The notes under the pieces were generated by a model that did no database searches, had not been told where the DNA came from, and saw nothing but the letters and a program-made list of their open reading frames with translations. Of a stretch of 64,000 nt of DNA, positions 51,508-62,500 are shown one piece after another (the stretch's first letter is position 1; the number at the start of each line of letters is the position of its first letter). This DNA is from Dactylellina haptotyla (lineage: Eukaryota > Ascomycota > Orbiliomycetes > Orbiliales > Orbiliaceae), in assembly GCA_031310005.1 (NCBI GenBank), contig CM062382.1, forward strand, positions 2,666,001 to 2,730,000, in the 5' to 3' direction. Position numbers and translations under genes: made by a program.

Positions 51508-52860
51508 ATGGATGTCAACTTCCCCGATCCTACCGACTGGTTGAGCACTTCGGTTCCGGGAATACAGGCTCTAGAAACCGCCCTTAGCTGTCAGGTTTGC
51601 AAAGAGTTCTTCACAGCGCCGGTGGCTACAAGTTGCGGTCATACCTTCTGCTCGCTATGCATACGAAGATGTCTCTCTGCGACACAGAAATGCCCCACCT
51701 GCATGACCACAGACGACGAGTCGCGGCTCCGAAAGAATACCCTTGTCCAAGACATCCTCAGCTCCTTTACCGCAATTAGGAAGCAGATGCTGGACGGCTT
51801 AGTGATCAAAGAGGAACCGATCATAAAAGAACCGGAGGCCGAAAAGAAGCGAGTGGACAAACGAAGTTCATACGACTTCGATGAAGAGATCGAGGAAGAA
51901 GAGACTACGAACAATAAACGCCGAGGCAAGAGGAGGAAACAAGAGGAAGCACCGGTGAGCAGCGGTGGAAGTTCAGACCGACCCAGAAGAAGCACGAGGA
52001 CGTCCTCTCAACGAACGAACTCCAAAATATCCAGCCAGACCGCCATCGTTATCGACGATAGCGATGAAGACTTCAACCCAAACGAAGTAAACTCTGATCA
52101 CGAATTCGATTCCAGCTCTCGGCCCAAACGTGGAAGACCATCCAAAGTACCGGATACACCGCCTACAGCCAACCTAGTACCCTGTCCGATCTGTAGTCGC
52201 CTTAAAGAGCCGGAGCAGATACAATCGCACGCCAACCGCTGTATTGAGGGGAAACGATCGCCGTCGCCGTCACCGAATGCCGCAAATGGCGCATCGTCTT
52301 CTTTATCACCGTTGAAGCGCCCGCCGATATCGTTTAGTAATATATCCAAGCCGGCAGCCACCCAATTTCGAGCACCTTACACCGAGGAGGAAAAGCAAAA
52401 GCTGAAGTTGGCCAAGGGGAACTTCACTCTAACAAAGGAAGCAGATATCCGGAAGAGACTGCGTGAGAACGGGATACGAGTCGACGTCAAGGGCAAGGAG
52501 TCGAAAAACGCAATCTGGGCGCGACTACAAGAGTGGACGAATCTGTGGAACGCAAATTTGGATTCAGAGATGCCAAAGACCAAACAAGCTCTCGTGAAAG
52601 AACTCGAGACGAGCGAACGACACCAGCAGTCGCAAAAACCTAGCGTTGTGCAGGATAAGGAGTTTGCGCGGGAGGAGTGGGGCAAGGACCATAGAACAGA
52701 ATATGAGAATATGATTGCGGATGCCAAGATGAGGGTGCTGAAGAAGAAGAATGAGGCCGAGTCGGCTACGAATGGGGAGAAGACCGATACGGCGTCGGAA
52801 CCACCAAGAATGACGGCCGAGGTCAACGGCATCGGCTCGCCGGAGATAATTGAAACATGA
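51508..52860 (+). CDS. RAD18: Post-replication repair E3 ubiquitin ligase RAD18, single exon
   Basis: 450 residues from ATG 51508. The frame is open further upstream (to 51118), but that part overlaps POP7 and the RAD18 family starts at MDVNFPDPTDWLSTSVP. Domains in order: RING finger (CQVC at 28-31 to CPTC at about 66, with SCGHTFCSLCIRRCL); an acidic/basic linker; a UBZ4 zinc finger (CPIC-x11-H-x3-C, about 226-245); a SAP DNA-binding domain (about 295-345, ADIRKRLRENGIRVDVKGKE); and a C-terminal helical region for RAD6 binding. Rad18 with Rad6 monoubiquitinates PCNA at stalled forks to allow damage bypass. The length matches other ascomycete Rad18 proteins. Confidence 0.96.
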   Translation: MDVNFPDPTDWLSTSVPGIQALETALSCQVCKEFFTAPVATSCGHTFCSLCIRRCLSATQKCPTCMTTDDESRLRKNTLVQDILSSFTAIRKQMLDGLVIKEEPIIKEPEAEKKRVDKRSSYDFDEEIEEEETTNNKRRGKRRKQEEAPVSSGGSSDRPRRSTRTSSQRTNSKISSQTAIVIDDSDEDFNPNEVNSDHEFDSSSRPKRGRPSKVPDTPPTANLVPCPICSRLKEPEQIQSHANRCIEGKRSPSPSPNAANGASSSLSPLKRPPISFSNISKPAATQFRAPYTEEEKQKLKLAKGNFTLTKEADIRKRLRENGIRVDVKGKESKNAIWARLQEWTNLWNANLDSEMPKTKQALVKELETSERHQQSQKPSVVQDKEFAREEWGKDHRTEYENMIADAKMRVLKKKNEAESATNGEKTDTASEPPRMTAEVNGIGSPEIIET

Positions 52861-53223
52861 TCTGGCCGAAAATAAAAAATAAAAGAGACTCTGTTTTTCT
52901 ATTGCGTGTTTTTGAAGATCTGTATCTTTAGCGTTTCTCATGGCGTTTCTGAGCTACCTCGAATTTCAGGCATTGGGCTTCCTTCTGTATTATATATAAG
53001 TCTATTACAGCATTCAGCGCTTTAAATAGGATGTAAATCGTACAGATTAAATAATGATATAGTATCCATATACTAATTGCAACTGCAACCTTTATTACTT
53101 TGATTAAATCGCAAACCTAAGTGTATATCGAATGCCAATCTGCAACAACGCCTGCTCAATATTCCAATCATCATGTATATCCGCTGAACTCCTTGGTATG
53201 TTTTCTATATGTTGGTTTTGCAT
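52861..53223. other. Convergent intergenic region, RAD18 / CHM7
   Basis: About 360 bp of AT-rich 3' flanks of two converging genes. Nothing else is seen. Confidence 0.65.
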
Positions 53224-54794
53224 TTACGCGGGCAAGGCCTCTGATTGCTCATCACGCCTCTTGTCCGCTTCTTTCAGATCTGCAATCTCTCGCGTCGCCG
53301 CAGCTTCTACCGTCTTTCCTTTATCCGCAACCTCTCCTTCACGAATGACTAGCGGTGTATCTGCAACGGTCAAGCCAGCCAGCTTCGCAGCAAGTGACTT
53401 GGCTTCCTCCTCTTCCTTCTCCCGTTTCGCTTCTTCGTCTGCTTTCCTTTGCTTTTCTGCTTCCTCTTTGAACAAAGCTTCGAATTCGTCTTGAACATCC
53501 TCCTCGAGCTCGGCCAGCTTGATTTGTCCGGGCTCTGCCATGATCTTTGTCATCTCATCTGTTTCATCCATCTGCTCTTGTAGCTCATCCATGATCTTAT
53601 CCACTCGGTCTATTCCGCCAGTCTCCTTGTTCAACTTGGCGAGAACCTTCGATCCCTGTTCCAGTGTATCGATCAGAGCGATATTATCAGCTGCCTGCTC
53701 AATTTTTACTAGCACGTTCTCCAACGAGGACAAGCTATCCGTGACGCTTTGTAAATGCTGCTCCGTCAGCTTTTTGCTCTTTAGCGCGGATAATGCTGTA
53801 ATCTTGTTGCGCTCTTCGGCCGCCTTTTTCGCCTTAGACGTTAAGGCCGATATTTTTGACGACAGTACATCGATCTTGAGGTTCTGCGTGAGTATCAGAT
53901 GTTTTAATTGCGCCATTATGATATCGGAATCTGTTATCGGCGTGAGGGCGGACTCTGAAGCTTTGAATTTGATCGTCTAGAAATCCACCATCGTTAGCAT
54001 CGTTAAACCCGGAAACACTGAGTGGGAAAGCTAATATACCTTCCCCTGTAGCCCGGCCTCCCCTAGGTCCCTCGTCAAATGCTTGACCAGCACCTTAAAG
54101 TCCTTCTCACTCAGTTTCAACCCTTCCTTCTCGCCCAATATCCTCCCCAACTCGTGCTCGAGCGTTTCCAGCGTCATCACACGATCGATATATCGCGTCC
54201 CGCGAGCGATAGCCCCGATAACCTTCTGCGAAACCTGCTCTACATTCGTGATAACAACCATCTCGCCGTTCACCAGCTTCGTGCTAACCGTCGTTCCTGT
54301 CCCCCCTAATCCTGCCTGCCGTAACCCCCACGAGAGTACCTTCCACGGATCCACCCATGGTTTGTAGTATATACTACCTTCTTTTGACAAGAAATTCTTA
54401 AGCGGGATGAGTTCCTCTGTGGCGACACCGTCGTTCACAGCACAGCCCAATCCTGTGGGTGCGCCATATTCTCTGGTGCTAAGTGAGGGGAGTAACGACG
54501 GGGTGATGGGCAGGATTAGGCGGTCCGTAGAGGATGTGGTCGACGGGATCAAGCCGCGGTAGGTAGCCTTTGAGAGCGCGGATTTCCAGGCGGTGATATT
54601 GGCGGTGTAGCCGTCTGGGTTTACGGTTTGGAGAGGTGCGAAGTCCGAGTAGAGGGATGGGAGGCGGGCTCTATTTTTGGGGTCATCGTTATCGTGTGAG
54701 CAAATAGCTTGAAGATAAAAGGGATAGCTGGACGAGAGGTGGCATACTTGCGGAAATCCTCCTGGTCGAGGATGAATGAGAGCAGCTCGCTCAT
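53224..54794 (-). CDS. CHM7: ESCRT-III-like nuclear-envelope surveillance protein CHM7 (CHMP7), three exons
   Basis: Exons 54794-54748, 54670-54040 and 53976-53224 give 476 residues with matching phases. The branch site in the second intron is GCTAAC. The N-terminal half has the CHMP7-type tandem winged-helix region (SELLSFILDQEDFRK-ARLPSLYSDF, EYGAPTGLGCAV, EGSIYYKPWVDPWKVLSWGL). The C-terminal half is a Snf7 domain (about 235-420): basic helical hairpin, then acidic helices such as DELQEQMDETDEMTKIMAE, and a MIM1-like end region. Chm7 is recruited to the inner nuclear membrane to seal holes and monitor nuclear pore assembly. The charged C-terminus (EEEAKSLAAKLAGL, then KGKTVEAAATREIADLKE) is typical of moulds. 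Confidence 0.93.
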
Positions 54795-55550
54795 GGCGGT
54801 GATATTGGGAGCTGTGGGCGAGGTGGTTGGAGTGGGGTGTGGGATGGCGAGATAAGGGAGGGAGGTTTCTTTGATGCCAATTTAATCAATTTGGCGACGC
54901 GGGACGAGCTGGGTTGGAGCTTGTTGCTGGGATGCGATGCCAAAACAATGCGCAACAACACCACTCCGGAAAACATGTGACAGGTTCGACACGAAATCCG
55001 AGAGCTTCAGCACTTCCACAGAGTATTGATACCATCCAAAGCAGAACAGCCTTAAAACAGGATATGCGACATGGCTCGAGTGGTTTATATCGGTCCTAGT
55101 TATATCGTTCGCGCAAGTTAACTATTATCTGAAAGATTTTCATTTTCATTTTTATTTATTCAAGTTTTTGGGTTCCAATATCTGACACGATTTCACAACG
55201 AGATCGCGAGATATATTATATTATACAATGCAATATGTGTGCACGGTACATGAGGATAGCTTTCTTATTCCGCCACTAGTAATCCCCCCAACCGAAATGC
55301 GTGCCTGGTGTCAAGGTCGATATTGGACGCCAAACTTGGCAGCGAGGTTTTCAGAACCTTGGAATGGATTCATGTACCAATCACGTGAACTAGCGCATTC
55401 CATTACGTCGAAAACACTAAACACGCACGCCTGCATGCAGATCGTATATTGAATGGTCTAGCTAGCTTCAATGATAAATAAGAGGGTAAGTCTCATTGTT
55501 TACAAGTCTCCCACCTTTCACCCTATAAGTTGCAATCAGCGAACTCGAGG
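54795..55550. other. Divergent intergenic region, CHM7 / dioxygenase
   Basis: About 755 bp with the upstream regions of two divergent genes. The longest ORFs (61-74 codons) have no recognisable features. No RNA gene or repeat is seen. Confidence 0.6.
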
Positions 55551-56563
55551 ATGACTTATCCGCAAATTACCCCAGATCAAGTCAAGTTTTACGAGGAAGA
55601 GGGATATCTAATAGTAAAAAGTAATACAAGTCTATATGATATCTCCAAGCTTCAGTCCTGGACTCAGGAGGTCTTGCTCTGGCCTTTAGAATTTGGAAAA
55701 TGGATGCCCTACTACGAGATTAATATCCAGGGCGAGAAACAACTCATGCGGACCGAAAAGATAGTTGACTATCACGAAGGGTTCTGTGATCTTCTATGTG
55801 GCGATGCTGTCCTAGGTCTCCTTAGAGCGTTGACTGGCAAGGTACGTTCATTATATGTAAAGTGTAATCTTTTCATGTTGTAATTCTTTCTAACGGGGGT
55901 ACTAGGAAGTCTGCCTATTTAAAGACAAGATCAACTACAAGCTACCCGGAGCAAACGGATTCGAAGCGCATCTCGATGCGCCTGCGCATACGCATATTGG
56001 GAACGTAGATCATATAAACTTCATGATCGCTATAGATGCGCAGAATATCGAAAATGGCTGCGTGGAGGTAGTTCCCAAGTCGCATAAAATGGATATTCCA
56101 CTGGTAGGCGGCGGATCAATCGATCCGGAATGGGAAGCAAAACATGAGTTTATCAAAGTGCCTCTCGAAGCAGGTATGTGTTCAATTCTCAAAAAGTGTA
56201 AGCTCAAACTCTGGAGGAATTATCGCTAATCGATGTAGGGGATATCCTGATTTTTGGGTCCTCAATGGCACACAGATCCGGCCCGAATCTAACCAACTCC
56301 CAGCGGGCCGGTTTCTTCGCAACCTACAACTTCCAGGAGGATGGTACAGATCTTCGCGAAAAGTACTACGCGCATCGGAGAAAATATTTTCCCCCAGATC
56401 ATGGTATGGCTCTAGTTTTGCTTCGACCTCGAAATATCATTGACCTAATTGGACTTTCTGCACCGTAGAACGTACAACTGGGGAGGGGTATGATAGTGGA
56501 TGGGGCACATATGCGTTCTCTGCGCCCTTCACCAAGCCGGTGGCTTTGGAGACGGTGTCTTAA
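55551..56563 (+). CDS. Phytanoyl-CoA dioxygenase (PhyH) family Fe(II)/2-oxoglutarate enzyme, four exons
   Basis: Exons 55551-55841, 55906-56173, 56239-56403 and 56469-56563 give 272 residues with matching phases. The start is the ATG giving MTYPQITPDQVKFYEEEGYL, the usual PhyH beginning; the TTG further upstream is not used. The double-stranded beta-helix core has the Fe-binding His-x-Asp in FEAHLDAPAH and the distal His in MAHRSGPN, followed by an Arg suited to bind 2-oxoglutarate (SQRAGFF). The segment ENGCVEVVPKSHK is typical. The reaction is Fe(II)- and 2-oxoglutarate-dependent oxidation of a small molecule; the substrate is not evident. There are no secondary-metabolism genes beside it. 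It has no clear peroxisomal signal (ends ETVS), so a role other than phytanoyl-CoA oxidation is likely. Confidence 0.92.
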
Positions 56564-58262
56564 ATTACACTTTCTACATTTATAACACTCTTTCATTCGC
56601 GTCTTATTGAAACTATCGGGGATTTTATTGTTTTTTTTGAGCCTCTCATATATGATCATAGGGCTTTGCGCGGAGCATCTGTTGCGAGACAAGGGTAGGG
56701 TTTCGCGAAACCACATGTGTGTTGTTCCGCGAGAATTGGTTTGATGTGTTGTTGCTGGGACGAGCGAGGGGTAGCATCGTGAAACCAAATCTCGCATCTT
56801 GGTACCCCGCACCTAAATCCTGTAGTTCAGTGTGCTTTGTAGACTTCAGAAGAGTGATGTACAATTATGATAGGATACGGTGGGATATTCATATTCTAGG
56901 GGACTACATCTATAGCAGTAGAGATATAGCTACAGCTAGGATGCAGATTCGATTCAGATATTCGCGCTCTGCAAGGTGAACCAATGCCCCGCAATCGTCG
57001 GAGATATCAATATAACAGCAGATGGTACACGAGCCGAGCGCTGTGTATCGACGTGGAAGGCGGTATTGTACCTAGGTACCCTAATTTTTTAACAGTCTTG
57101 TTCAACATTGATAAGGGCTTGTGAAAACCTTGCATGCCCTATGTTAGCTTTAGTCCACATGGGCGACAGACACGGATTGCAGCCTAGTACATGAGGCCTT
57201 TTGGTCTAGCCTCGACATCTCGATAATCCCTGCTTCGACCGTCGGCTGTGCATTCAGTATTCCCTCGTGCGGAAAATGTGATGCGCTGAAGGGGTGATTC
57301 TAACTCAGCAATTGAGCAATCATGTGCGACGGAATCAAAGAGCATGCAAACCGGGCTGGGATATGCCTTCTACCTTCCCTACCTATCAGGCGGGGCGTCT
57401 AGGTCGATCTCAACTTGGACATAAGGAGCCTTGCAAAAGCAGGGCATTTGTATCTGCATTCCGAGAACTAAGCTGGGTTCCGGCTCAGTCGAGCTGAAAA
57501 AGGCTGGAAAATATTTTTCGAAATGGCCATCAGGTGTATTGTCTTGGTGGGGAAAAAAAAATCAAAAAAATCCAACTAGGTCAGCAGCCCGGGACCCCCC
57601 TCGCTTCGATCCCTTCCCAAAGCAAAGATGAGCTGCGTTGTCCTGGGCCAGTGATACAGCAATCTCCGTGCCCGGGCATCTGCAGCTTCGGGCAAACCGG
57701 AAGGTCGAGCGACTTGAGTATCTATGGAGCAAATGTTACACCAGAGCCTGTGGTGGTTTGATCGGACAAGGTTCGCCCGGGCGAATGAAACGTCATCAGT
57801 GGAGTGAACTCTTCCCCTCTTTTGACACACTCCCCGGGGTTTAAAAGCTTTATCTTTTTAGGTGCCTGTAAAATTTTTTCTTAAACCAGTCCTTGATCTT
57901 TAGGTACTCGCCCTTTTTGCTTTCGAAAAAATTCTGTGCGCCAGATAGAATAAACTTGACAGTAAAATCACCACTGTCGAGACTATCAACCAAAGTCGAA
58001 GCTCAAACCTTCGGCATTTTTTAAAATAATCGACTTCAGAGTTGGAAGGAACAGGAATCTAGATCGAAGAGGTTAAGGTTAGTAAAAAATGATCTTCGCG
58101 GGGTCAGAAAGGCTCTATACGTTGTGCCAATACGACTTGAGGGCTTTTTGCCCCATCCCCCCCATTCAAAATTACCACAGCAAATGGTCTTGAGGCCTCT
58201 TCACAGCAAACATTAACTTGATCGTGTGCTAAACGTGATACAAAAATCTAGAATTAGGAAAC
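56564..58262. other. Intergenic region between the dioxygenase and the RRM protein
   Basis: About 1.7 kb. The right part is upstream sequence of the RRM gene. Short ORFs only, none with a domain. No RNA gene, repeat or mobile element that I can support. Confidence 0.55.
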
Positions 58263-58646
58263 ATGTCGAAAGTATATGTTGGAAATCTCGCTTGGTCGGT
58301 AACGGATGATATTCTCCGGACCACATTCGAAGGATTCGGTAATGTCGAGCAGAGCATAGTCATGAGGGACAGAGATACTGGGCGATCAAGGGGCTTTGGA
58401 TTTGTCACCTTCAGCAATCCTGAGGAAGCTGAGGCGGCTATAAATGGTCTCCATGAGACAGAATTGGAAGGACGTCATCTTAAGGTCAACATGGCAGCCG
58501 AAAGGTCATCGGGCGGTGGCGGTGGTCGTGGAGGCGGTTTTGGAGGCGGTGGTTATGGAGGTCGTGGAGGTCGTGGCGGCGGCGGCGGCTACGGAGGTGG
58601 CTACGGAGGTGGCAGTGGAGGTGGTGGATGGGGATCCGGACAATAA
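58263..58646 (+). CDS. Glycine-rich RNA-binding protein (RRM + RGG), single exon
   Basis: 127 residues. The RRM (3 to about 78) shows RNP2 (VYVGNLAW) and RNP1 (RGFGFVTF) with FEGFGNVEQSIVMRDRDTGRS between them. The rest is an RGG/GYGG-rich tail, ending GGWGSGQ. This is the class of small glycine-rich RRM proteins related to plant GRP7 and human RBM3/CIRBP, which bind RNA and often respond to cold or stress. Many fungal members have introns; this one appears uninterrupted. The tail is encoded by GGN repeats and so is prone to length change. Confidence 0.95.
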   Translation: MSKVYVGNLAWSVTDDILRTTFEGFGNVEQSIVMRDRDTGRSRGFGFVTFSNPEEAEAAINGLHETELEGRHLKVNMAAERSSGGGGGRGGGFGGGGYGGRGGRGGGGGYGGGYGGGSGGGGWGSGQ

Positions 58647-59560
58647 ACGGTTCATGAGAAACTATGAAATACCATCAAGGGTATTATGAATGATCCTGTC
58701 GGAAAGGATCACAGTCTGTGAAGAAACGATTTGAAATAGATGGGCAACTGGCTAACTGATGAGTGAGAGTTTGATATTTTCTTAGCTACTAGTTACTGAT
58801 ACCCCGAGATATTGGAGTAGCTTGACAGATCTTAACGTTTGGATTATATTAATTCTATGTTCATATGCCTTAGTGGGGCAATGTCTTGCATCTGAACCTG
58901 ATATCAGGTAGTCTTATGGTCTTATTTTTATCATCTAATTCGACTAAGGTCTTATTAACCAGTTCGTGATTGACTAAGAGTAATTTTTGCACCAAATCAA
59001 CTGGTAGGTGCCATGCCATTTTGGTCTAAAACGTCTAGACCCTTTATTCACCCTTGCGCTGGGCGTCCAATTTCCAACAGTAATGGCGAGTAGCATCAAG
59101 TGAGTGTCAATAGCCTCTAGGGTTTCTGCTCGACGTTTTTAAGTCTAAACCTTACGCTTATAATATCTTTATGATACAAGATATGGCCAGGCGTCGCTGT
59201 GTTCGTTTTTTTTGGCCTCGCGGGGCTAGAGCATTTGGTCAACAGCCAAGTACTGGGATGAGTGAGCGTCTTGCTTGCAACAGAGATTTTGCTGCAGTGA
59301 GCAGGTAACCTTTGACAACGAATGAATGCACGCCAGATGCATATTAATATTACTACACTTAATAAGAATAGCACGGCTGTGATATTTAAGCGCCGGTCGA
59401 TGTGTATATGGTACCGAGAACTCGTTATATATAAAAACCCGAGGTGGGGTATTGTAATTCGGAGTTGAGACCTCACACTGCTTACTCCTTTGAGAGACAC
59501 CGGGAAGTCTGTATACCTTTTTGAATTTATATTACCAAACAAAGGGCCTTAAACATCGCG
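58647..59560. other. Upstream region of the NLR gene
   Basis: About 0.9 kb, 3' flank of the RRM gene and promoter of the NLR. A TATA-type element lies near its right end. The minus-strand ORF 59117-59542 (141 codons) has no recognisable features. Confidence 0.55.
59426..59437 (+). promoter_or_regulatory. TATA box of the NLR gene
   Basis: TATATATAAAAA lies about 125 bp upstream of the ATG at 59561, a suitable place for a core promoter. No transcript data are available. Confidence 0.45.
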
Positions 59561-62500
59561 ATGGCACCTCCTCCGGAAGGGAAACCTCTAGAATCGCAAC
59601 TTTATACTCATAGCGATTATACAGTCGGGTGGATATGCGCCCTTTCGAAAGAAGCAACCGCCTCTATGGCGATGCTAGACCAAAGACACGAGGATCTCGC
59701 AAAACCCTCTGGTTCCCGAGATGATAATAGTTACACGCTGGGGTCGATCGGCGGCCATAATATTGTTATCGCATGTCTCCCGAAAGGCAGGACAGGTACG
59801 GTGTCTGCGGCATCTGTTGCTATGCAAATGATAAATACCTTCCCAAATATTAGATTTGCGTTGATGGTTGGTATTGGGGGAGGTATCTCAAATAAAGGCA
59901 AGGTTCGTTTGGGGGACGTCGTAATCGGGACACCTTTGGGGGAATTTCCTGGAGTAGTTCAATGGGACTTTGGCAAAGCGACAGGTACCGGCTTGGAGCG
60001 AACTGGAGCGCTAAATAACCCCCCAAAATTGCTATTGACGGCTTTAGCAAAACTGGAATCAGAACAGGAACTTGAAGGGTCTAAAGTTCCTAAGTATCTG
60101 GATGAACTGAAGAAGAAATACCCCAGACTTGCGGGAAATTATTTGAGATCTGATTCGTGGGAAGATATATTGTTTAGAGCGGATTACGGCCACGTATCCG
60201 GACGCCCTGCCTCGAAAGGAGACGAAGATGAAGACGGGGGTGAAGACGAAGATGGAGACGAAGATGCGGATGAAGATGGAGATGAAGAGGATCTACCCTG
60301 CAAATTTTGCGATAGGAAAAAGCTAGTGAAACGAAAACTTAGGGATGCTATTCAAGTTCACTATGGCTTGATAGCATCGGGGAACCAAGTTGTTCAGGAT
60401 AGTTTATTGCGGGATAAACTGAATAAGAGTCTAGGAGGGGGAATCCTTTGCATCGAGACGGAAGCTGCGGGCCTTGTGAACGAGTTTCCTTGCATAGTTA
60501 TTCGTGGTATATGTGATTATTTAGATTCACATAAGAACGAAGTATGGCAAGGCTACGCGGCGGCGACTGCAGCTGCTGTTGCAAAAGAGCTTTTGGGATT
60601 CGTTCAACTGATAGAAGTGGAGAGAGAGAGACCATTAAAAGAACTTCTTGAGAGTGAGTTATTGGGAAATCTTCGACTTCTCCGTGGTAATTTGGCCCTA
60701 ACCCGATCCTAGTTCGTGAAGATATCTCGGAAATTAAAGCTACAGTAAAAACAGTGAAGTCTAGTTTAGACGAAGAGAAATATCGGAGGATATTCCAGTG
60801 GCTTGGTGATGATTACGGGCTCGAACAGAGCAATTTGATCAAGGAACGACAACCAGGCACCGGGAAGTGGCTATTGGAAGCCGAAGACTTCAAATCATGG
60901 TTGGGCACAGATAATGGCATACTGTACTGTCATGGGATCCCTGGGGCCGGCAAAACTATACTCACTGCTACCGTGGCTGATCATCTCCAAAATATATTCA
61001 AGGAGGACACTGAGGTAAAAGTGGTATACCTTTATTGCAACTACCAGAAGAAAGCGGAGCAAACAGTTGAGGGTCTAGTCGCAAGTATTTTGAGACAGGT
61101 AGCGCAAAATCAGGCTTCTTTGACAGCTTTAGATTCTGTGAAGAAACTATATGATGAATATGAAAAAAAGGGAATGCGATCTCCATTGGATAAATTATCT
61201 CAGGCCCTCCAGTCAAATGTCTCCTTATATTCCGAGGTTTTCATACTAATTGATGCACTCGACGAATGCTTCTGTCGCAAACTCCTATTACAACATCTAT
61301 TCGAACTTCGGGCAAATTGCAAGTCAAAGGTCAAAATTTTCGCCACATCACGACCTATTCCGGAAATAAAGAACTATTTTGAAGTTCAGGAGGCATTGAA
61401 AATGCAAATCTACGCTAAAGAAGACGACGTACGAGTCTATATCCGTAATCAAATACATTCTATACCTGGGATCGGCGATGAAACAGAACATAATCTTGTG
61501 AATGAGATCGAGAGATGCATAGTTGAAGCTTGCGACGGAATGTATGAGAACCGGTTTTTCTTTGTTTTCGTTTTGAACTTAAAGACAATATTCTCCCTTC
61601 TATAATTTGAGGATCATACTGAAATTTCTTTTGATTTATAGGTTTCTACTTGTAAAGCTCCGAATAAATTTGTTACAAGGGGCTACATCGCTAAAGCAAG
61701 TTCGAAAATCACTCGAAGAGGCTACAAAAGCTTCCCAAAGGTGGGCTAGTATCAATGACAGCGGAGATATAATAGCCTATGATGATGCATATCCAAAAAA
61801 CAATGGAGGTGATTAAAAGTAAACCGGCGCTGTCCCGGCAATGTGCGGAAAATGCCCTCTCTTGGGTTTTCTTTTCTAAGATACCACTCAGCATATTTGA
61901 ACTCCAACATGCTCTCGCCATCGAGCCTCGCATATCCACAGATGAACTCGATGTAACTAATATTTCGCCGAAATCACTCATTTTGGACATCTGTAACGGT
62001 TTGATAACGGTAGAGGATGGGAGCGGCATCGTCCGCCTAGTTCACTACACGGCACAAAATTATTTTGAACGGACGTGGCAAGCTTGGTTCCCAGATGGGC
62101 TAAAGTATCTGGCGGAAGCGAGTGTTACTTATCTCTCGTTTCGGGCTTTCGAGTGCGGTGCCCTCGAAATGGACGATTACGAGGAGAGAAACAAGCAATA
62201 TATCTTCTACACCTATCTCGCAAAGAGCTGGGGCTACTACGTCAAAGCATCTTCATCGGAAAATGAGATTTTCGTCTTAAATTTGCTTAGAAACAGAGGC
62301 TTAACATCAGCTTGTGGCCAGGCTATGATACTATCCTTCAACTTCCATATTCACGTTATGACAAAATTGATGTCATATCCAGGAGAGAAAATGACGGGTA
62401 TGCATGTTGCTGCATTTCAAGGGCTACTCGGAGCTATCGAAAAGTTAGTGGGAACAAATAACGAAGACATTGACGCCGAAGATATCTTTAAAAGAACACC

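Noticed and set aside
61796-61802. Possible programmed -1 frameshift at A-AAA-AAC in the NLR
   Set aside because: A -1 slip leads to a stop within four codons; the downstream frame needs a +1 change instead.
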